Under the pieces are notes generated by a model that did no database searches, was not told the origin of the DNA, and saw only the letters and a program-made list of their open reading frames with translations. Positions 53,678 through 61,301 of a stretch of DNA of 64,000 nucleotides are shown piece after piece. Source of the stretch: Sphingomonas radiodurans. Lineage in GTDB: Bacteria; Pseudomonadota; Alphaproteobacteria; Sphingomonadales; Sphingomonadaceae. Made by a program: the position numbers and the translations under genes. Location of the stretch: positions 496,001-560,000 of the forward strand of contig NZ_CP086594.1 of NCBI RefSeq assembly GCF_020866845.1, in the 5' to 3' direction. The stretch's first letter is position 1. Every line of letters starts with the position of its first letter.

Positions 53678-54159
53678 CGATCGAGCTCGAAGTGCGGGCT
53701 ATCGGTCTCGCCCTTCTCGCGCGGCTTCCCGTCACGATCCCAGTCGGCGCCCCAGCGGATCGCGACGCCCTCGGCCTTCGCCGCCGCCAACATCAACTTG
53801 CCGAGCCGGTCGAAGCGCGCCAGGTCGTTCCAGTCGATTGGATATGGCGCGAGGTCGACGGCATGTGAGTAGCCCGTCGATTGCTTCACGTGCTTCGAGG
53901 CCAGCGGGTTGCTGAGCCACGTCACCTTAGCCAGCTTGGGCTGAACATAGCTGGCAGGCACGCCTTTCGCCTTGCACTCCGACGCTGTTCGCCCCTTGCC
54001 GAAGTTGACCCAGCACTGTTCCTTTGTGCGGACGCCTTCGAGCACGGTGAAGTCGTCGACCGGGTCCGCATCGACCACCGCGCGCCTCACGACGCGGACA
54101 AGATCGGGTTGCACGCCTTCGAGCCGCGCCAGCGAGCGCTGGCCCAGGATGATTGCCAT
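53674..54159 (-). CDS. Phage endolysin, M15 family peptidase
   Basis: 161 residues from MAIILGQRSLARLEGVQPDL, with AAGGAT upstream. Zinc motifs are STGYSHAVDLAPYP near 108 (His and Asp) and DSPHFELDR at the C-terminus (His), as in L-alanyl-D-glutamate and VanY-like M15 peptidases that cut peptidoglycan peptides. There is no signal sequence, so it depends on the holin. A longer in-frame reading to 54255 is unlikely. Confidence 0.9.
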   Translation of the reverse strand: MAIILGQRSLARLEGVQPDLVRVVRRAVVDADPVDDFTVLEGVRTKEQCWVNFGKGRTASECKAKGVPASYVQPKLAKVTWLSNPLASKHVKQSTGYSHAVDLAPYPIDWNDLARFDRLGKLMLAAAKAEGVAIRWGADWDRDGKPREKGETDSPHFELDR

Positions 54160-54292
54160 TGATCTATATCCTTGCTTTTGTGCCAAAATGATACGAGTGG
54201 CCGCGCCCAGCCCGGCGCTAGCCCGCCGTGGCTCCGCAAGCGCCGCGCTTCCCACAAGGGTCGCACCGAGCGTTGCGCTTGCGTCGCGGGGT

Positions 54293-54616
54293 TCAGCTTG
54301 CCGGTGGGTCGATCTTCATCCCGGCCATCTGCTGGCCAGCGAAGCGCGCTGCCGCGACGACCAGCCGGAAGGTGCCGAAGCCGGTCCATCCGGCAGCGAT
54401 GCCGGCACCGAGGATCGTCCAGATCGGCCACGAATATTCCGCCGCCAGTGCGCCCCCGAGCGCGCCGAACGCTGGGAGCATGGTCAGCTCGACGATCACC
54501 TTCTTACGGCCGACAGCTTGACCGCGTTCGTACCGCTGCCCGAGCCGGCCGATCTGTCCCGACGCCACCGCAAAAGCCATCAGCACGAACGCCGGCCAGC
54601 TATCCTTGATGCTCAC
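54293..54616 (-). CDS. Holin family protein
   Basis: 107 residues from a GTG (VSIKDSWPAFVLMAFAVASG) overlapping the previous stop as GTGA. Two or three hydrophobic segments (PAFVLMAFAVASG, FGALGGALAAEYSW, IWTILGAGIAAGWTGFGTF) surround a charged loop RYERGQAVGRKK. Size, topology and position before the endolysin fit a holin that times lysis. The 133 bases between it and the endolysin start hold no gene. Confidence 0.75.
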   Translation of the reverse strand: MSIKDSWPAFVLMAFAVASGQIGRLGQRYERGQAVGRKKVIVELTMLPAFGALGGALAAEYSWPIWTILGAGIAAGWTGFGTFRLVVAAARFAGQQMAGMKIDPPAS

Positions 54617-55116
54617 TGGTGGACCGCCGAAACCGCGCCGATCCCGACACCCATGAGTGCAAAACCGAGGCTGGTGACCAGGCTCAGCGATCGATGCTTC
54701 GTCACGGCCGCGTGGACTGCCGCCATGCCGACACACAGGCCGACCGCGCTCGCCATGTCCATGCTGCGATCGAACCCGTCCCAGTGCGCCGGAGACATGG
54801 CGACCAATTGCACCACGTCGCCGACGCTTCCAACCGCCAGCCCCGCCCCGATCGTTACCATCCCGACGAACAGCAACATCACGCTCCACGGCGTCGTGAT
54901 CGCGATCAGCAGCTCGGTGTATTGCCGATCCAGGCTGGCAATCAAGCGCCTCCGGCAGGCTGTCCTATCGCCGCCTTCACAGCGGATCAGGTGCCAGATG
55001 CAGCTCGCTACGGGCTTGAGGCCGTAGAAGCCGACCAGTGCGAACCGGATCGCCGACAGAAAGATATTCCAGACGGCCGTGACGCCTACGATGTGGATGA
55101 CGGTGGGATCGCTCAC
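54613..55116 (-). CDS. Phage membrane protein with about four helices
   Basis: 167 residues from GTG 55116 with GGAGG five bases upstream (TTG 55128 is a possible earlier start). Helices are seen at IHIVGVTAVWNIFLSAIRFA, TPWSVMLLFVGMVTIGAGLA, ASAVGLCVGMAAVHAA and LVTSLGFALMGVGIGAVSAV. It is coupled to the holin by GTGA and may be an antiholin or a second holin; the placement suggests this, the sequence does not prove it. Confidence 0.68.
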   Translation of the reverse strand: MSDPTVIHIVGVTAVWNIFLSAIRFALVGFYGLKPVASCIWHLIRCEGGDRTACRRRLIASLDRQYTELLIAITTPWSVMLLFVGMVTIGAGLAVGSVGDVVQLVAMSPAHWDGFDRSMDMASAVGLCVGMAAVHAAVTKHRSLSLVTSLGFALMGVGIGAVSAVHQ

Positions 55117-55264
55117 GCGCGCCTCCAATTCGCAGCCACCAGGGCGCGAGGCCTGTGTTGTACATCGATGTCTCCAACCGGGACCGCCTCCCCCGGAAGG
55201 GTGATGATCGACCCGAAATTACGGTTATGACGAGTTTACGGATCGGGGCTTCGGGGGAAGCTAC

Positions 55265-55465
55265 ATGACTACCAAGGGGACCGTGATGAACTCACGTCCG
55301 CAAACGACCGGCGATACGCCATGGCTCAAGGCCGCTCATCCATGGATGGTCGGGCCCTCCTGCTATTTCGGCAGCGGCGTGCAACATCGTGTACCCATAA
55401 CCACCAGCATGCCCACCCGCGATCCGGACACAACGCTGAGCACCACTCAACGCGGGGGGGCGTGA
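55265..55465 (+). CDS. Possible small forward gene in the tail module
   Basis: 66 residues: MTTKGTVMNSRPQTTGDTPW and a second part rich in Ser/Thr/Pro. Its stop overlaps the next ATG by one base, suggesting coupling, and GGGGGAAG precedes the start. There is no recognisable domain and the composition is bland, so it could be chance. It lies against the direction of the tail genes. Confidence 0.35.
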   Translation: MTTKGTVMNSRPQTTGDTPWLKAAHPWMVGPSCYFGSGVQHRVPITTSMPTRDPDTTLSTTQRGGA

Positions 55466-55647
55466 TGCTTGGACTGCTATGCTTGGTGTCGGGCCACAGA
55501 CGATCGAAGGTCGTGCGGAACGACGGGCTAGATTTTCGGTCTGAATGTGTCCGCTGCCACAGGCCGATGCTCAAACACTTCGCGACCGGATGGCGGCTCT
55601 TCGATCCAGATCAGGATGCCGATCCGAGGCGTCACGAAAGACATTAG
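55465..55647 (+). CDS. Small Cys-containing phage protein
   Basis: 60 residues: MLGLLCLVSGHRRSKVVRND, then FRSECVRCHRPMLKHFATGW. The GH and CxxC pattern with basic residues resembles small zinc-ribbon-like phage proteins (DUF1660-like: LLC...GH..., C-x2-C), though the similarity is from memory. It is coupled to the frame before it. Nothing else is found in 55648-55791. Confidence 0.5.
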   Translation: MLGLLCLVSGHRRSKVVRNDGLDFRSECVRCHRPMLKHFATGWRLFDPDQDADPRRHERH

Positions 55648-55791
55648 CGTCTCGGACCCGCAGCCGCCGATAATTAGCCGAGGCGCAGGAGTGAACCGTG
55701 CTCATCCAGGTCCGCCTTCGCGGGCTTTGCTGCGCCAGTGGGCGGCTTCGGCGGCGAGGTCTTGCATGCCATTAGAGACCCCGCGCCGCGC

Positions 55792-56313
55792 TCATACGAA
55801 CACGACCTGTCTTGCCCTTGCGAGCATCTGCATCTCTTCCATCACACCCAGAAGGGCCTTGAATACGCAGCGTGCGTGATCGGCGATGTCGTCCCGCTCG
55901 CGCAGCGACTTGATCATCGCTTCCGTCTCGATCGGCAGGGCATAGACGACGTGCGCGCTGGGCAGCCCGGCGCCTGCCATCGTCTTCGCCAGCACCCTGC
56001 CGCCTCGCCGGTGCGCGCCGTGCAACACGTAAGCCGCGCCGTGCCGGGCAGCGTCACAGTTCAGGCTGGCGGCGAGAACTTCCGCCGACGCGCTTACGGG
56101 CGTCTGCGGCAGAATGGACAGATCCGCATCCAAAAGCGCGACGCGCGCCAGATGCGCCGGAAAATGCGGATCGATCGCTTGGTGAATCTCTCTGAACGCC
56201 GACAGCCAATACGCCCATTCACCGGGCGTGATGGCTCCCGCCGTCATGCGCTGGCCGATCGGGTGCGCCTCGCACGCGTGGTGCAGATCCCTTGTTGCTT
56301 CGTAGAGGCTCAT
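55792..56313 (-). CDS. Heme oxygenase-like protein
   Basis: 173 residues from MSLYEATRDLHHACEAHPIG. EATRDLHHACE near 4-14 has the place and spacing of the proximal heme histidine, and GAAYVLHGAHRRGGRVLAK near 108-126 resembles the distal-helix GxxxG-type motif of bacterial heme oxygenases (LYVAEGSNLGAA type). The whole chain is helical with normal length. True heme degradation or a scaffold-only role cannot be told. It is the last gene of the tail operon, overlapping the previous one by ATGA. Confidence 0.6.
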   Translation of the reverse strand: MSLYEATRDLHHACEAHPIGQRMTAGAITPGEWAYWLSAFREIHQAIDPHFPAHLARVALLDADLSILPQTPVSASAEVLAASLNCDAARHGAAYVLHGAHRRGGRVLAKTMAGAGLPSAHVVYALPIETEAMIKSLRERDDIADHARCVFKALLGVMEEMQMLARARQVVFV

Positions 56314-56918
56314 GACGCCTCGACCATCGCCGCGGCGCGGAACAGATCGTCCATTTCCAGCGCGTCGTACCCGAGCATCTGTCCCAGGTGCTCCATCGTT
56401 GGTGAAGTCCTGCGCCACTCGATCGCGTTGTTGATCGTCTCGCGCACCACCCACGGCGTGTCCGGGTCCGCCCCCAGCGCGTCGATCGCCGCGCACGTTT
56501 CCGCGCCGAGCGTCAAACGCCCCTGCAGGCGCGACACAACCATACCAGATCGCTCTTCGGAAAGAGCCTGCGCACCAGGATCTGCCAGTGGCGGAGGCGT
56601 GGCGTTCGGATCAGTGCACGACACCAGCCCCATGTCTGCAATCGCATCGAGTGCGGGCATGTCGATTCGTACCGAGATCGCATCAGCCGATGCGAGGCCG
56701 CTGAAACACAGCCCGACATCTTCCAAGCCTACGACGAACGCCTCTGGGAACAGCCCGCTCATCAGGGCGTGGCACGCATCGGCTGCATCGGCCGGACCCC
56801 ATTCCAGCGCGGTGAACGTCTCCGCGTCGCCGGGACTGTCGCCCAGTGCGGCCATCAGCGCATTGCCTTCGTCCAGAAGCCCCGCCGGGACCGCCATCGT
56901 CACCAGATGATAGTTCAT
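56310..56918 (-). CDS. Phage tail-operon protein, unknown
   Basis: 202 residues from MNYHLVTMAVPAGLLDEGNA. Two parts: an N-terminal alpha/beta region to ~100 (EWGPADAADACHALMSGLFP, EDVGLCFSGLASADAI) and a helical C-terminus (ERSGMVVSRLQGRLTLGAET, WVVRETINNAIEWRRTSP, MLGYDALEMDDLFRAAA). The C-terminal part resembles small helical modules in tail fibre neighbours. It is fixed between the repeat-bearing fibre and the heme oxygenase-like gene by ATGA overlaps on both sides. Confidence 0.65.
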   Translation of the reverse strand: MNYHLVTMAVPAGLLDEGNALMAALGDSPGDAETFTALEWGPADAADACHALMSGLFPEAFVVGLEDVGLCFSGLASADAISVRIDMPALDAIADMGLVSCTDPNATPPPLADPGAQALSEERSGMVVSRLQGRLTLGAETCAAIDALGADPDTPWVVRETINNAIEWRRTSPTMEHLGQMLGYDALEMDDLFRAAAMVEAS

Positions 56919-58780
56919 GCCGGATACCCCACGACGTTGACGACCCAACCACGGGCGCGCAACGCGTCCACGGCGGGTCGGCCGGTTGCGACCGAAGGCG
57001 AAGCATTCGCGCCAAGATTGATGTCGATCTGACCATTGTTCAGATTGAAGGTTGCGGCGGAGGCCGCGACGCTTGTCAAAATGTTATCGACGCTGGTCTG
57101 CGTCAGCGCGCAACCGGTGAAGGCGTTTGCGTAATTGTTCGTCCTACTGGCGTTGAACACCCCAGCGGGGAACGTCGTCAGGGCTGAGCAACCTTCCCAC
57201 GCGAGTTGGAACCCGTGAAGGCTGCCGATGCCAACAGTGCCGAGCGCCGATTGAAAATTGAGCGGCGGGAAGGAGGTCAGAGCGGCGCACCTTCTCCAAG
57301 CTGAGAAGAAGTTTTCCCCCTTCGCGGTGTCGATCATGGGGAAGCTGTATGGGTCCCCACCCGGCACCCCATAGTTCATGATGTTATTTATCTTGGCGCA
57401 GTTTTCCCATGCCGAAAAGAAGTCTATCCCGTTTCCGGTGTTGATCGGCGGGAAGTTTAAGAATGACGCGCACCCGTTCCAAGTTCGGTTAAATGAATTC
57501 ACTAGGGATACGTCGAACAAGGGAAAGCTCCACCCGTTGTCCGCCTGCTTGTTGTTAAGGGATGTGCAGGCTTGCCACGCGTAGGCCCAACTGTTTACCG
57601 GGGGGAGAACAATGCCGGTCGGGAAAGTGAGCAGTCTTGTGCACCCCTGCCAAGTATACCAAAGTGCGCTGTTGTCTCCCGCCCAACCGACCGCCATGTT
57701 CAGCGCGGGAAACGATAGCATGGACGAGCACCCTTGCCATGCTGATCGAAAATCCCGGCAAACAGGAAAGGCTATCGCTGGAAAAGATTGAAGAGAGGTG
57801 CAGTTTTGCCACGAAGCCTCGACGGAAAGACATTTCGCCATGCTGAGAGCCGGAAATGTCTGCAACTTTGTGCAACCTAACCACGCACCAGTCGAGCTGC
57901 CAAAACCCATGTTTGTTACGTTGGATGTATCTATCATTGGGAAGCTGGTGATTTCGGTACGATCACGCCAGGCGGAACGCAGATCGGTAACTGACGCGAA
58001 ATTGTCCCTCACGCGAAACCGCGTATCAACCAGAAAGTCCTTGAACGCTTCGATCTCGCTGTTGGTGAGAAACTTGCTTAGCAGCAACACTTCCTCGACT
58101 GGCAGATGATCCCAGCGCCCATAGGTGTAAGCCCCCTGGGGGATATCCACGCCTAGCGCGTAGATGCCCTGCGACGTGCAGACGATCATGGTGCCCTGCG
58201 TGCGGATCGGGATGTCCAGCACACACGCCTGCCCTAAGCGGTTGAACGTGATCTTGTTGATGGTTCGGTTTTGCCCCGCCGCCAGCCGCGTGACTTGGCT
58301 CCACGTCGGTCGGCTGCCAGAAACGGATTGCGACCAGTTGACGCGCGGCATCGCCGTGCCGGAAAGCACAAGTCCTACCGGGGCGGGCGGCGCGGCCACC
58401 TGGACCAGTCCAGCGCTCGTCTCAAACATGCTTGCTGGAAGGGGCAGCATCCAAGACAAAAGGTCATTGTCGAGATAGGAAAAGTCGAACTTGTTGGCGA
58501 TCACGCGGCGATTGGTGAAGTCGCCGCCGAGCTGCCCCGATATTTCGAACCAGCCTTCGGGCACGCCTACCCACGGCGGGATCATCATCTCGGTCCCCGG
58601 GGGAGCAAGCGGCACCCATTCCTCGCCGTTCGACCACTGCATCTCACCGCCCTCGGTGACGACCCAGGTGCCCTTGTAGACACCGGGCGGCAGGTCGATC
58701 GGATATGGTTGGTCAATCAGCCGTTGCGACGTGGCCGATCGCCCGGTCAGATACTCGCGGTCCTTCAGGAAGCGGCTCAT
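56915..58780 (-). CDS. Tail fibre-like protein with BspA/DUF285-type repeats
   Basis: 621 residues. The first ~270 residues contain GVYKGTWVVTEGGEMQWSNG and a lectin-like VILNGQ-free segment ending in SKFLTNSEIEAFKDFL; then about ten repeats of 23-35 residues follow, each with the core AW-x2-C-(T/S/A)-x-L-x2-FP (for example SAWQGCSSMLSFPALNMA, AWEGCSALTTFPAGVFNA, RTWNGCASFLNFPPINTG). This is the BspA-like leucine-rich repeat (DUF285) seen on bacterial and mycoplasma surface proteins. It probably forms the host-contact tip of the tail or a decoration protein. Confidence 0.78.
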   Translation of the reverse strand: MSRFLKDREYLTGRSATSQRLIDQPYPIDLPPGVYKGTWVVTEGGEMQWSNGEEWVPLAPPGTEMMIPPWVGVPEGWFEISGQLGGDFTNRRVIANKFDFSYLDNDLLSWMLPLPASMFETSAGLVQVAAPPAPVGLVLSGTAMPRVNWSQSVSGSRPTWSQVTRLAAGQNRTINKITFNRLGQACVLDIPIRTQGTMIVCTSQGIYALGVDIPQGAYTYGRWDHLPVEEVLLLSKFLTNSEIEAFKDFLVDTRFRVRDNFASVTDLRSAWRDRTEITSFPMIDTSNVTNMGFGSSTGAWLGCTKLQTFPALSMAKCLSVEASWQNCTSLQSFPAIAFPVCRDFRSAWQGCSSMLSFPALNMAVGWAGDNSALWYTWQGCTRLLTFPTGIVLPPVNSWAYAWQACTSLNNKQADNGWSFPLFDVSLVNSFNRTWNGCASFLNFPPINTGNGIDFFSAWENCAKINNIMNYGVPGGDPYSFPMIDTAKGENFFSAWRRCAALTSFPPLNFQSALGTVGIGSLHGFQLAWEGCSALTTFPAGVFNASRTNNYANAFTGCALTQTSVDNILTSVAASAATFNLNNGQIDINLGANASPSVATGRPAVDALRARGWVVNVVGYPA

Positions 58781-58781
58781 G

Positions 58782-59258
58782 TCAGACCCCGCTCGGCTGA
58801 TGCTGTTCGGCTGCGCCTTCCGACGCCGCCGCAGTAAGATGGATCACGCCTGCCACCTCGGCACGCACCTGCAACCGGTCGCCGGATGCGCTTGCGAGGG
58901 TGAGTTTCAACAATCGCTGGCCTGGTGCCGGGTGCATGTACGTGTCACCGGCGGGGATGGTGATCCGCGCCTGCACCACCTCCGCAGCATCCTCCGTCAA
59001 GATGCGGATATCGATCCTCCGCTCGACCACATCAGTGTTGTGAAACATCAGGGGAGCCTCAATCAGCGCGAACCCAGGCTGGATGCGGCGATCAGCGTTC
59101 GCGGGGTCCCGGTTTGCGACGCCCGGCCAGCGGACCGACGTGTCCGGCACGCTGAAATCGTTTGCTTCCAGGATCGTCGTCCAGTCGACCGGCACCCCGG
59201 CCAGTGCGATACGCAACGGCTTTGCCGCCGCGCTTTCCCTGGTAATGATGCGGGCCAT
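58782..59258 (-). CDS. Phage tail-region protein, unknown
   Basis: 158 residues, starting MARIITRESAAAKPLRIALA. Beta-rich with FALIEAPLMFHNTDVVERRI and RLLKLTLASASGDRLQVRAE. It lies between two large tail proteins; the start overlaps the stop of the gene upstream by one base (TAATG). It may be a small structural or chaperone protein. No motif is recognised. Confidence 0.65.
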   Translation of the reverse strand: MARIITRESAAAKPLRIALAGVPVDWTTILEANDFSVPDTSVRWPGVANRDPANADRRIQPGFALIEAPLMFHNTDVVERRIDIRILTEDAAEVVQARITIPAGDTYMHPAPGQRLLKLTLASASGDRLQVRAEVAGVIHLTAAASEGAAEQHQPSGV

Positions 59259-60832
59259 TATGAGTAACCTCCGACGATGGTCGCCGCACGGCGGGCGCGC
59301 GGCAGGATTGTGCGGTCGACGGGCGGACCTTCGAACTGCCCCGTCAACGGGTTCACCAGTGCGCCGCCGGTGAAGTAGAACTTCCCGCGCTCATCGATCC
59401 CGCTGTACGTGATCGTGCCCAGGTCGCGCTCGACGATGCTGTCGGGCACGTCGAGCGACGGCCGGGACAGCGCTCGGCCGTTCACGCCCGCCATCACAGC
59501 ATTCCATTGATGCCCCACCGCGATGATGTTGCTCGGCTTTGTGCGCTTCACCGGCGCTGTCACCGTAGCGATCAGCGCATCGATCAGCCCGTCGATCATG
59601 TTGTCGGCGTCGGCACCGACCAGCGCCTTGATCTGCGCGCGCATGTTGTTCCAAGCGAACACGAAGGCGGGCAGCACCTCGACAGGAAACACCCGGTCGC
59701 CAGCATAATTGAACATGCCCGACGCGAAACGCTGGACGCTTTCCTGCTGACCCGCCGCGAAGTCGAATGCGATGCTGTCGAGCAGGATCGTGGCATCGGT
59801 GCGGGTCTTGCCTTCGTTGAGGCAGAAATAGGGGAACGCGGCGTCCGTCGCGGTCCACATTGCGTCCAGAATCGCGGCCTTGTTGGCGACGACCGCGTTC
59901 GATGCCGCTGTCTGCACCGATACCGGCCCGATGCTGACACCGGGCACGACCTCCTGCGTCGAACCTTCGGACCACAGCGTGTAGTCCCCGAACTGCGAGG
60001 CACAGTTCGTCAAGATCATCTGACCGCCGCTGAGACACAGATACTGCTTGTGCATCCATAGCGCGACGGCGTTGATGCCGTTGATGAACGCGCCGTTTTT
60101 CGCGCAATAGCCAATGCCGTTCGGGCTGACCGGCGTCGCGCCCCAGAGCATGATCTGCGGGAACACCGAATAACCGCTGACGACCGCCCGGTCGGCCAGC
60201 GCAACGCCGCCGCCGCGTCCGACCATAGGGTTGCCGTTCAAGCGATCGAGCGGCGGCGGGATCAGGGCTGGTGGTCCACCGCGCCAGACGGTGATGTTGT
60301 GCGCGTAGACCGTGCGCCGGATGATCGCGCCGGGCCGGAACGAGATTGCGAAACCTTCGGACGGGTCGTCGAGGTCATCGACCCGCCAGCCTTCGAAGCT
60401 GAAACCCTGCACGTAGCCGCCATCGCCCATGCGGAACTGGTTCTTTTCCTCATTGCCAACGGTGGGCAGGATTCGCGTGGAGCGCGCCGCCCCGGTTCCG
60501 ATCACGCCCGTGCAATTGTCGGGGAAGTCAATATGGCCGGCGGTTCGATATTCACCGGGATAAACCATGATGGTTGCCGGGCCGTCGTAAGCCGCGACCA
60601 GATCGCGTGCCGCCTCGATGCTCCGCACCGCGTTGTGCAGCGCCTCGCCGTTGTTCGCGTCATCACCGCCCTGGCTGACATAGATCACACGCTCGACGCG
60701 TTGGCTGGCAAAAGCGGCCTCGACCGCTGCGCCTGTTGCGGATGCAACTTTTCCGTCGATCGCGGCGAGGTCCGCATCGGTCAGCCCGGGCCCTCGAAGC
60801 CCGCCAACCTGCGCGCCGATGATCTCTCTCAT
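59258..60832 (-). CDS. Phage tail protein with pectate-lyase-like beta-helix
   Basis: 524 residues. After a short N-terminal attachment region (DADLAAIDGKVASATGAAVE) comes VERVIYVSQGGDDANNGEAL, the start of a parallel beta-helix typical of tailspikes, continuing through TIMVYPGEYRTAGHIDFPDN and INAVALWMHKQYLC. Such proteins bind or cleave surface glycans. A catalytic site cannot be named. Start and stop overlap both neighbours. Confidence 0.78.
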   Translation of the reverse strand: MREIIGAQVGGLRGPGLTDADLAAIDGKVASATGAAVEAAFASQRVERVIYVSQGGDDANNGEALHNAVRSIEAARDLVAAYDGPATIMVYPGEYRTAGHIDFPDNCTGVIGTGAARSTRILPTVGNEEKNQFRMGDGGYVQGFSFEGWRVDDLDDPSEGFAISFRPGAIIRRTVYAHNITVWRGGPPALIPPPLDRLNGNPMVGRGGGVALADRAVVSGYSVFPQIMLWGATPVSPNGIGYCAKNGAFINGINAVALWMHKQYLCLSGGQMILTNCASQFGDYTLWSEGSTQEVVPGVSIGPVSVQTAASNAVVANKAAILDAMWTATDAAFPYFCLNEGKTRTDATILLDSIAFDFAAGQQESVQRFASGMFNYAGDRVFPVEVLPAFVFAWNNMRAQIKALVGADADNMIDGLIDALIATVTAPVKRTKPSNIIAVGHQWNAVMAGVNGRALSRPSLDVPDSIVERDLGTITYSGIDERGKFYFTGGALVNPLTGQFEGPPVDRTILPRARRAATIVGGYS

Positions 60833-61233
60833 GTGGTGGTCACTCCTGGCGAAAGGACGAAGGTGCCGCTCGACAGGATTTCGGAGAGACCGTCGGCGTA
60901 GGTGATCAGGATGTCGAAGGCGAAGGGGAACGGTTCGCCCAGCTCTGGTGCGTGCAGCCCTGGCAGCACACTCAGCTGCGCCGATGTTGCAAAGGGGAGG
61001 AGGGAAAGCCGTCGCCGCTCGTCTGCGGATCCGGGCGCGCCCGACACCAACGCGTCGCTAAACGGGATGTTCGCCAGGCGGAGGTTCGCTGCGCCCGCCT
61101 GGCCGGGGTAAAGTCGAAGTTCCATCGCGATCGCCGCGCCGGTCAATGGTAGCGCTGCGCCCTCGTAATCATAGATGAGCGTCGGCGCCCACGTCGCATT
61201 GCGCGAAGCGAGGAACCTCTGATTGACGGGCAT
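60829..61233 (-). CDS. Small phage tail-region protein
   Basis: 134 residues from MPVNQRFLASRNATWAPTLI. Reads as a beta-sandwich (LTGAAIAMELRLYPGQAGA, PFPFAFDILITYADGLSEIL). The pattern with VNQRFLA...ATW...YDYEG is like the small distal-tail or baseplate proteins encoded beside tail fibres. It overlaps the beta-helix protein start by four bases. Confidence 0.68.
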   Translation of the reverse strand: MPVNQRFLASRNATWAPTLIYDYEGAALPLTGAAIAMELRLYPGQAGAANLRLANIPFSDALVSGAPGSADERRRLSLLPFATSAQLSVLPGLHAPELGEPFPFAFDILITYADGLSEILSSGTFVLSPGVTTT

Positions 61234-61301
61234 TGATGTCTCCGAAGGTCAGGCGGGGAGGCGCAGCATCATGGTGCCCGCCGCAACGCTGGGCAGCATG
61301 C

